A stretch of 64,000 nucleotides of DNA from Bacteroidales bacterium (GTDB lineage: Bacteria > Bacteroidota > Bacteroidia > Bacteroidales > UBA932): assembly GCA_017509685.1 (NCBI GenBank), contig JAFWPA010000009.1, positions 1 to 64,000 on the forward strand. The letters run 5' to 3'. The first letter of the stretch is position 1. Each line of letters begins with the position of its first letter. The notes below the pieces were generated by a model, which worked only from the letters and a program-made list of their open reading frames with translations, ran no database searches and was not told where the DNA came from. Below, one piece after another: positions 56,101 to 62,603 of this stretch. Both the position numbers and the translations under genes were made by a program.

Positions 56101-59079
56101 TTAATGTTTATGATAAGGACAAGTCTCGGCGGTGTAGCCGGGATGCGTGCAAGGCTCAATTCGGGCCTGGGTGCGGTACCAGCAGTAGTCTTTTCGCTCA
56201 TTGGCCGGATAGGGACCTTCGTTACCATTCCAACTGCTTACCATCAGATTGTCGCCGAGGGTAAGCGCACCATAGTCGTTGCTGCCGGCGCCCGGGCCGA
56301 TGCCCCTGAGGCCAGTTGCACCCAACGTTCCGGACTTGACAACCACAATGCCGCCGTTGATGGTGACATCGGCTCCTGCCCCGTCCTCGCCGCCACCGAT
56401 ACCGGCGCCATAATCCGCGCCGCCTTCGGCATAAACATAGCCGCCATTGATGGTTACGATACCACCGTTGCCTCCTTCGCCGCCGCCAATGCCGGCCGCA
56501 TCCGTGCCGCCATAGGCCTCCACGCGGCCGCCGTTGACGATGAGGGTTCCCCCACTCTTGCCATCGCCGCCACCGATACCGGCGCCATAAGCGTCTCCGT
56601 ACGCCTTGACATAACCGCCGTTGATGGTGATGGTCCCCGCACCATAGTCTCCTCCAATTTGAGCACTGCCGATTCCGGCCGAATTATCATCTCCTCTGGA
56701 GGTAATGGATCCTCCCCAAATGGTCAGATTACCGTTTAGACAGTCTTTCCCACCTCCGATACCGGCACCGCCGCTAGCCACGGCAAGCGCCCTGTCGCCG
56801 CCTGTCGCATCAATCGTACCACCGTAAATATGGATATTTCCATAATTCTCACACCCTCCGCCGCCGCCAATGCCGGCAGCGCAATCTCCTCCCACAACCG
56901 TAATCCGGCCGTCATAGATGGTGATATTTCCATTGGTCTTATTTTGACCGCCGATAGCGGCACATCTGTCATTCCCCCGTAAATTGAGGAGTCCGCCGTG
57001 TATCTCGATGTTTCCACCATTTTCCCAATCATTGCCACCGATGCCGCCATCCGAAGATCCATCGTCATTGGTCAGTTTCCCCATGTCCGAACCGGCGGAC
57101 TGGGAGTGGATATAGACCGTGTGGCCTTCATTCACATGGATGGAAAACACAAGGTGGAGCCAGGCTTTGTCACAGAGAATGATATGCACATTGGGGCCGA
57201 CGACATAGAGAGTAGTGCCTTTCACCTCTTCGCCATCTACCACATAAAACTCGTGCAGGTTACTGTTTTCCGTTCCTAAATCCATATAGGAATCCGAGGA
57301 TTTCAATTTTTTGTACTGCGTTTCGCTGGTGGGCGTAGCCTTGAAATCTATCAGCTCTGTGAGCACTTTGGTGGTAGTGAGCACTTTTTTATTTTCACTG
57401 TCCCAACTGTGTTCGACATAAGGAACCTTTCCGGTAAGATCCTTCTTAACCACCTTTACCTCCCCGACATAGAGAACATACTGTTCATCCGGGATGAGCA
57501 CAAGGTCTTCGATTTCCGGCCGGTCACAGGTAAAGAAAGTATTGGGATCCTCGCCATCGTGATAGGTGACATACCCGTCGGTAAACTGATTGGGAGCCAC
57601 ATCCAGGGTGATGCCGATGTGGCTTCCGGTGATGCTGCCGATGAGAGTGACCAACCTGCGCTCCAACATAAAGAGATTGCTGGGGACACCGCCGGCGGTG
57701 TTATCGGTGATGATGTTCGCACCCCGTATCTTCAGAAGGTGCTTCTCGTTGCCGCTCCATATGCCGCCTCCGGTAAACATGGCGGTATTGCCGGTAATGG
57801 TGCAGCCATCCAGCGTCAACGTGCCGTAGTTGCAGATACCGCCGCCGCCCCACATTTTGACATCGTTGCCCGTGATGGTGACGTTCGTAAGCGTTGCCGT
57901 GGCGCCTTCGAAGTTGAACAGGCCGCCACCGCCGCTGGGGCTGGTATGGTCGTAGCTGGTATTGCCCGTGATAGCGCCGCCCGTCATGTTGAGCGTGCCG
58001 CCTTCTCTGATACAGATGCCGCCGCCGCGGTCATCGGCCGTGTTGCCGGTGATGATGACGTCTGTCAGGTTCACGGTAGTTCCGTTTTCGATATCCAGGG
58101 CTCCGCCGTTACCGCCCCAGCCGCCGGTTACCGTGCCGCCACGGAGGTTGAGCTTAGAGCCCGTACGCACCACGATGGCCTGGGTGCCACGGGATGTGCA
58201 CCCGCGGTTCAGCGTGAAACCATTCATGTCAATGGTAATCGTCCTGCTTTCCTTAATCTCCAGCAGACTGGTGGTGGAAATGTCATTGGCAAACAGAATG
58301 TATGCATTGTCGTTCGTTACCGCTGCGGTGAGTTCGGCCTCATTGTGTACTACAACGGCATCTGAAAGCGTTACGTTGATATTATAATATTTGCCGGCTT
58401 CCAGCGTAATGCCGGTTTTATTCAACATATAAGTCTTTTCCCCCGCCGTAGCCTTCAAGAAGACGGAGGCCGATGAAACGGCCGGGACAGCCACAATCAG
58501 CCAGTCTCGGGCCGAAGAAGGCGTTACCGTAATGGTCTGCTTGGGCAATGTCACTATCAAGGGCCTGGCACTCACGTTCAGGTTGAACTTCACTATGGCC
58601 TGCTGGTTTTCGAATTGGGCCGATGTGGTGGTGACGCTTGTCCCCTCCACGTTTGTCACCGTGACGTTTGCCACAGCGTAATCACAGTGGGCGGAGATAT
58701 ATTCAATGGAGCCGTCCTGGCTGGCATAATCCGGGCTCAGGAACTTGAGGGTGAGCTCATCGTCCTTCGCAAGATTTCCGGAAATCTCCCCCTTGAGCGT
58801 GGTGCTGCTCCCGTCATTTTGGGCTGTAAGCGTACCCAAAAGGGCATCGGCCTTGTATACCGACACCTCCTCACCTTGGGACCATAAGGCTTTTAACTTG
58901 GTCCCGACAAATATCAGTGCCTTGGTGTCCGGCCTGTCTCCCTTTCCCGCCTCAACGGTGAGGGTATAGGTTTTCACTTCTTCCTGTACGGTCTGTTCCG
59001 GCTGTACAGGGGTCTCCATCTCCTTGTAACAGGAGAAGAGCATGGCACAGGCCATGAAAACAGAAAAGACTCTTTTCAT
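56101..59079 (-). CDS. Giant repeat lipoprotein A (first of three)
   Basis: 992 residues from the ATG at 59079 (MKRVFSVFMACAMLFSC, lipoprotein signal). The in-frame start at 59166 lies inside the 43-codon gene. Parts: fimbrillin-like head with DTKALIFVGTKLKALWSQGE and VSVYKADALLGTLTAQ; Pmp-like beta-helix with GGALDIENGTTVNLTDV and GGGGICNYGTLTLDGCTITGN; spacer with EEYxLY-type strands; eight GAGIGGG-type units; end THPGYTAETCPYHKH. Starts 17 bases after the small gene. The three heads differ more than the helix and tail regions. Confidence 0.7.
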   Translation of the reverse strand: MKRVFSVFMACAMLFSCYKEMETPVQPEQTVQEEVKTYTLTVEAGKGDRPDTKALIFVGTKLKALWSQGEEVSVYKADALLGTLTAQNDGSSTTLKGEISGNLAKDDELTLKFLSPDYASQDGSIEYISAHCDYAVANVTVTNVEGTSVTTTSAQFENQQAIVKFNLNVSARPLIVTLPKQTITVTPSSARDWLIVAVPAVSSASVFLKATAGEKTYMLNKTGITLEAGKYYNINVTLSDAVVVHNEAELTAAVTNDNAYILFANDISTTSLLEIKESRTITIDMNGFTLNRGCTSRGTQAIVVRTGSKLNLRGGTVTGGWGGNGGALDIENGTTVNLTDVIITGNTADDRGGGICIREGGTLNMTGGAITGNTSYDHTSPSGGGGLFNFEGATATLTNVTITGNDVKMWGGGGICNYGTLTLDGCTITGNTAMFTGGGIWSGNEKHLLKIRGANIITDNTAGGVPSNLFMLERRLVTLIGSITGSHIGITLDVAPNQFTDGYVTYHDGEDPNTFFTCDRPEIEDLVLIPDEQYVLYVGEVKVVKKDLTGKVPYVEHSWDSENKKVLTTTKVLTELIDFKATPTSETQYKKLKSSDSYMDLGTENSNLHEFYVVDGEEVKGTTLYVVGPNVHIILCDKAWLHLVFSIHVNEGHTVYIHSQSAGSDMGKLTNDDGSSDGGIGGNDWENGGNIEIHGGLLNLRGNDRCAAIGGQNKTNGNITIYDGRITVVGGDCAAGIGGGGGCENYGNIHIYGGTIDATGGDRALAVASGGAGIGGGKDCLNGNLTIWGGSITSRGDDNSAGIGSAQIGGDYGAGTITINGGYVKAYGDAYGAGIGGGDGKSGGTLIVNGGRVEAYGGTDAAGIGGGEGGNGGIVTINGGYVYAEGGADYGAGIGGGEDGAGADVTINGGIVVVKSGTLGATGLRGIGPGAGSNDYGALTLGDNLMVSSWNGNEGPYPANERKDYCWYRTQARIEPCTHPGYTAETCPYHKH
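56290..57010 (-). repeat. GAGIGGG-unit repeats in lipoprotein A
   Basis: Eight in-frame units, the first two degenerate. Approximate limits. Confidence 0.7.
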
Positions 59080-59096
59080 CGGCGGCCTTCTCCTTC

Positions 59097-59228
59097 TTAC
59101 CATACAATGGTTATGGGGTCTCCGTAATCCATACGATCCCCGACGATGTCGGTAGGGCTGGTGCATACCATGGACTCAGAGGAAATCATAACCGGAAGGG
59201 TCTCCGGAACAACGTAAACTTCTTTCAT
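59097..59228 (-). CDS. 43-residue peptide gene upstream of the lipoproteins
   Basis: An open frame of 43 codons and TAA, beginning MKEVYVVPETLPVMISSES and ending GDPITIVW. It fits exactly between the regulator stop (9 bases before its ATG) and the lipoprotein A start (17 bases after its TAA). The opening MK-x-YxxPE and the acidic, Gly/Asp-containing end with a terminal Trp recall short Bacteroidetes peptides of the form MKKxYxxPxxExxE... found next to surface-protein operons. No signal peptide. It may be a secreted signal or a leader. The gene is not long enough for ordinary ORF finders. Confidence 0.6.
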   Translation of the reverse strand: MKEVYVVPETLPVMISSESMVCTSPTDIVGDRMDYGDPITIVW

Positions 59229-59237
59229 ATAACTATC

Positions 59238-60971
59238 CTATATATTGTTTTTGTATTCGGTGGGCGTCATTCCATACTGACGCTTGAACTGCTCACGGAA
59301 GTTGGCGGGGGTGAATCCCACGGATTCGGCTATTTCACTGATGGACCGATCCGGTCTGTCCTGCAGCTGGTGGACGGCGTCCTCCAGGCGCAGGTTGTTC
59401 ACATAGGCGGTGAAGGAATGCCCGTTGGCATAGGCCGACAGCAGGCCGTTCAGGGAGCGGCGGCTGATGTCGAAGCGGTCTACGATATCCTGCCGCTGCA
59501 GGTACACGTTGGTGTAAAGCTTCTCTTTGCGGATAATGCCATCGATGAGGTCGAACAGCTTCTGGTCCGGAACGGATGTGTCGGTATCTATTGCGACGCG
59601 GGTATCGTTCAACTCGTTGATCATCCTCACCAGCGCGCGGTTCTTGGCCACGATGGAGCGCCGCTGACGCACCGCCAGGATGGCAAAGATGGCAATCAGG
59701 AGTGCAATGACCAGGACGATGACGATGACCGCGTCTTTGCGGGCCGATGCCGTTTCGGCCTCCCGTATCTTCTGATCCTGCTCCATAGCGTGGTAGCGGG
59801 CGGCGTACTCCTGGGCCTGTGTTTCCATGTTTTTACCGTCAAGCTGTTCCTTGAGGGCCGAGTAGCGGTCCATGTAGGAGAGCGCCAGCGGGAACTGTTT
59901 CCGGGCCCTGGCGGCATCGGCCCGGTCTTTCAAAACTTTTGCGTAGGCGTCATTCAAGGTATCGGTTCCCATCCGCCGTTCCATCTCGTCGTCGACGGCA
60001 AGAAGCTTATCCCATTGTCCCAGGGCTTTCCATACCGGGGCAATCATTACCCGGCCGCCGAATGTGTGGCCGTAGTCCGATTCCTCGAACTGCCGGACGT
60101 ACTTCCTGGCTTCGGCCGGGTCCGGATGGGGCATCAGAGCATAGGCGCTGGCCAGATAGGCCCATGCCTGCGCCTGGTAGAACCGGCAATAGGAAGCGCG
60201 GTTTTGGATGGACGGCAAGCGGAAACTGTCCTCGGCGTAGCTGGCAGGACGGGACTGATAATCTTCCAGTTTCCATAGAATGGCCTCGGCTTCCGGAATG
60301 ATTTCCCTGAATCTCCCGGCTTCCGACACGACCGACATCTTGCGCTTGCGGGCAACGATGAGGGCATCCATACGGTCTACGCTGGGAGCGCCCTGTTCCA
60401 AAGTGTGGATGGTCTGGTCCAATTTCACCATTCCCTCTTCCCAACGTCCCAGACGTGTGAGGACGGACCCAATCTCGGCTTCCATCCGAAGGGCTTCGGT
60501 TTCCATACCCCGGTCCCGGCTTAACTGGGCCAGTTCAATGGCGCAGCGGAGCCACTGTTCGTCGTCGTGTCTCTTGCGGGAGGCATCCATCATCACGCCC
60601 AGTACATCGGCGCGGTTGTTGGCCGTGGACTTGCTTACCACCTGAGTGGAATCGTGCTGCAGCAGGTCTGTGCACAGGGCGATGGCCTTGTCCACCTGGG
60701 GATCTTCCAGAGAATTGGCATAAACCGCAGCACGGAAGAAATCGGCCCGGAAAGGATTCAGATTACCTACGATGACAGCTGAATCGATGATGGTAAGGGC
60801 GCGTTCCGGCTGGGTGCCATAGATTCTCATCGCAGCTTTGGCCGTGTACAGGGAATCCGACGCCTGCGGAATACGCGCAGGCGTGACGGCTTCCCTGGCG
60901 CAACCGAAAAGTGCCAGAAGACCGCTAAGGGAAAGGATGCGGATAATTGTATGGACCTTACTGGTTAGCAT
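59238..60971 (-). CDS. Membrane TPR-AraC hybrid regulator
   Basis: 577 residues. An N-terminal signal with Cys (LSGLLALFGCARE) leads to about 350 residues of TPR-type helices in the periplasm (ALTIIDSAVIVGNLNPFRADFF, ARARKQFPLALSYMDRYSALKEQL). A membrane helix lies near 412-433 (VIVIVLVIALLIAIFAILAV). The cytoplasmic end is an AraC-type DNA-binding domain at about 475-577 (SISEIAESVGFTPANFREQFKRQYGMTPTEYK). It has no kinase or receiver. It is the first gene of the lipoprotein operon and probably controls it. Confidence 0.85.
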   Translation of the reverse strand: MLTSKVHTIIRILSLSGLLALFGCAREAVTPARIPQASDSLYTAKAAMRIYGTQPERALTIIDSAVIVGNLNPFRADFFRAAVYANSLEDPQVDKAIALCTDLLQHDSTQVVSKSTANNRADVLGVMMDASRKRHDDEQWLRCAIELAQLSRDRGMETEALRMEAEIGSVLTRLGRWEEGMVKLDQTIHTLEQGAPSVDRMDALIVARKRKMSVVSEAGRFREIIPEAEAILWKLEDYQSRPASYAEDSFRLPSIQNRASYCRFYQAQAWAYLASAYALMPHPDPAEARKYVRQFEESDYGHTFGGRVMIAPVWKALGQWDKLLAVDDEMERRMGTDTLNDAYAKVLKDRADAARARKQFPLALSYMDRYSALKEQLDGKNMETQAQEYAARYHAMEQDQKIREAETASARKDAVIVIVLVIALLIAIFAILAVRQRRSIVAKNRALVRMINELNDTRVAIDTDTSVPDQKLFDLIDGIIRKEKLYTNVYLQRQDIVDRFDISRRSLNGLLSAYANGHSFTAYVNNLRLEDAVHQLQDRPDRSISEIAESVGFTPANFREQFKRQYGMTPTEYKNNI

Positions 60972-60996
60972 AATGTTAAGTATCGTTTTGTTGGCT

Positions 60997-61018
60997 TTTA
61001 CACTTAATTACGTGTAAA
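60997..61018. promoter_or_regulatory. Candidate operator of the TPR-AraC regulator
   Basis: Inverted repeat TTTACAC-N8-GTGTAAA, 25-47 nt before the regulator ATG. The position suits autoregulation, but no binding site is known for this family. Confidence 0.4.
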
Positions 61019-61034
61019 GTTATTTAAGCGAGGG

Positions 61035-61042
61035 TATATTTG
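61035..61042 (+). promoter_or_regulatory. -7 element upstream of the 15-bp hairpin
   Basis: TATATTTG on the plus strand. It could start a transcript that reads through the hairpin at 61054-61088 toward rsmE. Confidence 0.45.
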
Positions 61043-61053
61043 CAAACAAAATG

Positions 61054-61088
61054 ATGCACGCATTTGGTACCGCACCAAATGCGTGCAT
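61054..61088. promoter_or_regulatory. Perfect 15-bp inverted repeat
   Basis: ATGCACGCATTTGGT (61054-61068) and its exact complement ACCAAATGCGTGCAT (61074-61088) with a 5-nt loop. There is no T-run, so an operator or RNA hairpin is likelier than a terminator. It lies between the divergent regulator and rsmE promoters. Confidence 0.7.
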
Positions 61089-61110
61089 GGTAATAATCCG
61101 TAAAATTTCC

Positions 61111-61118
61111 TAACTTTG
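61111..61118 (+). promoter_or_regulatory. -7 element of rsmE
   Basis: TAACTTTG, ending five bases before the ATG at 61124. Confidence 0.6.
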
Positions 61119-61123
61119 TAGGA

Positions 61124-61846
61124 ATGGAACTATTTTACGCACACGAGGTAAGCGGCAGTTTCTGCCGTCTGGACGCTGAAGAAAGCGGCCACTGCGTGCG
61201 TGTGCTGCGTCACCGCGCGGGGGATGAGATTGACGTGATTGACGGAATGGGTACGCTGTATCACTGCCGTCTCACGGACCCGGATTCCAAGGGCGCGGAA
61301 GCCCAGATTCTGGAAACGGTTCCCCACTGGAACGCCCATCCCTACCACCTAACCGTGGGCTGCTGCCCCACCAAGAACAACGACCGCTTCGAGTGGTTTG
61401 TGGAAAAGGCCACCGAACTGGGCGTGGACAGCATTGTTCCCCTCATTGGAGACCGGTCCGAGCGTAAGGTGTACAAGACGGACCGCGCCGCCCGCATTGC
61501 CCTTTCCGCCACCAAGCAGTCCCTCAAGGCCCGCATCCCGCTGATAGAAGAGCCCGTGAGCGTGAAATCCTTCGTTGCTTCCGCCCCTCAGGATGACAGT
61601 CTCAAACTCATTGCCTACTGCTTTGAGGGGGAAACCCTCAGAACCAGCATCAAGGAAGCATTGAAGGGCTATGATGGAACGGAGATTATGGTCCTCATTG
61701 GCCCGGAGGGGGATTTTTCGCCGGAAGAGGCGCAGCTGGCCATCGGCCACGGATACATCCCCATCCATCTGGGGAATTCGCGCCTGCGCACGGAGACGGC
61801 CGCCGTTACGGCCGTAGAAGCTGTATATTTACATTTTATGCAATAG
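61124..61846 (+). CDS. rsmE: 16S rRNA (uracil(1498)-N3)-methyltransferase RsmE
   Basis: 240 residues. The N-terminal PUA-like part has HCVRVLRHRAGDEIDVIDG. The SPOUT knot is complete: CPTKNNDRFEWFVEKATELG, VLIGPEGDFSPEEA and HLGNSRLRTETAAV. It methylates U1498 of 16S rRNA. The next gene starts four bases after its stop. Confidence 0.97.
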   Translation: MELFYAHEVSGSFCRLDAEESGHCVRVLRHRAGDEIDVIDGMGTLYHCRLTDPDSKGAEAQILETVPHWNAHPYHLTVGCCPTKNNDRFEWFVEKATELGVDSIVPLIGDRSERKVYKTDRAARIALSATKQSLKARIPLIEEPVSVKSFVASAPQDDSLKLIAYCFEGETLRTSIKEALKGYDGTEIMVLIGPEGDFSPEEAQLAIGHGYIPIHLGNSRLRTETAAVTAVEAVYLHFMQ

Positions 61847-61850
61847 CCCT

Positions 61851-62528
61851 ATGAATAGGAACATTCCCGCCCTGTTTTTTGTCATTGCCGCCCTCCTCAA
61901 CTGGGCCGGCCGTTATTGGGGAATCGAAGAGCTGGCTTCGGCCGTGAAGCCTGCCCTCATGCCGCTGCTGGCGGCCAGCGTGCTGTCCTATGCCACCAAC
62001 CGCCGACTGGACCGCAAGAAACTCACCCTGCTGGTCACCGCCCTCATCTTCGGCTGCGTGGGAGACACCTGCCTGCTCTTCGACGCCTTTCCGCTGTTTG
62101 CCGGCGGTATCGGCGCCTTCCTCCTGGGGCATATCTGCTATGTGAGCATCTTCGGCCGCGAATCCTGGAAAGGAATGGACTGGAAGGCCTGGGTAGCAGG
62201 CGGCGTCGTGATGGCGGGCCTGGTCTTCGGCCTTATCAAGGTACTCCACGTGAGCGGCGCCCTGCTGCCGCCTATGGCGGTCTATGGCACCATGCTCATG
62301 CTTCTGATGTTCAGCACCTTCTGCGGTCTGCTGCGGCTGCGTGACAAAGGGACCTGGTTCCTGCTGTTCCTGGGATCGGTGCTCTTCACCTTCTCCGACT
62401 GCATGATTGCCGCCGGCACCTTCGAGACGCTGGTGTTCCCCCTGCAGGACTTCGTGATCATGACCACCTACGTGGTAGCCCAGTCCCTGCTGGCCATTGG
62501 CACAGTACGCCTGGCTCAGGTAAACTAA
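61851..62528 (+). CDS. YhhN-family (lysoplasmalogenase-like) membrane protein
   Basis: 225 residues with seven or eight membrane helices (ALFFVIAALLNWAGRYW, ALMPLLAASVLSYATNR, LLVTALIFGCVGDTCLLF, GIGAFLLGHICYVSIFG). The family signature FGCVGDTCLLF and GHICY hold polar residues in the membrane. Known members hydrolyse lysoplasmalogens. Plasmalogens occur in some anaerobes. It is co-transcribed with rsmE. Confidence 0.8.
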   Translation: MNRNIPALFFVIAALLNWAGRYWGIEELASAVKPALMPLLAASVLSYATNRRLDRKKLTLLVTALIFGCVGDTCLLFDAFPLFAGGIGAFLLGHICYVSIFGRESWKGMDWKAWVAGGVVMAGLVFGLIKVLHVSGALLPPMAVYGTMLMLLMFSTFCGLLRLRDKGTWFLLFLGSVLFTFSDCMIAAGTFETLVFPLQDFVIMTTYVVAQSLLAIGTVRLAQVN

Positions 62529-62547
62529 GGCTTGTGAAGCGTGCTTT

Positions 62548-62562
62548 TGCAACCTGGTTGCA
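62548..62562. promoter_or_regulatory. Candidate metal-regulator operator
   Basis: Perfect palindrome TGCAACC-T-GGTTGCA about 13 nt upstream of the -7 box of the P-type ATPase gene, overlapping its -33 region. Fur/Zur-type sites in the phylum have a similar TTGCAA/TTGCAA look. The regulator is not in the window. Confidence 0.5.
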
Positions 62563-62574
62563 CCCGGCACTTCG

Positions 62575-62582
62575 TACCTTTG
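62575..62582 (+). promoter_or_regulatory. -7 element of the P-type ATPase gene
   Basis: TACCTTTG, 21 nt upstream of the ATG at 62604. Confidence 0.6.
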
Positions 62583-62603
62583 CAGCAGAAAACAGACAAG
62601 ACG

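Noticed and set aside
50245..57010. CRISPR-like or satellite arrays suggested by regular repeats
   Set aside because: The repeats are in frame, vary in a codon-wise manner and encode the GAGIGGG protein units; there are no constant repeats with unique spacers and no cas genes.
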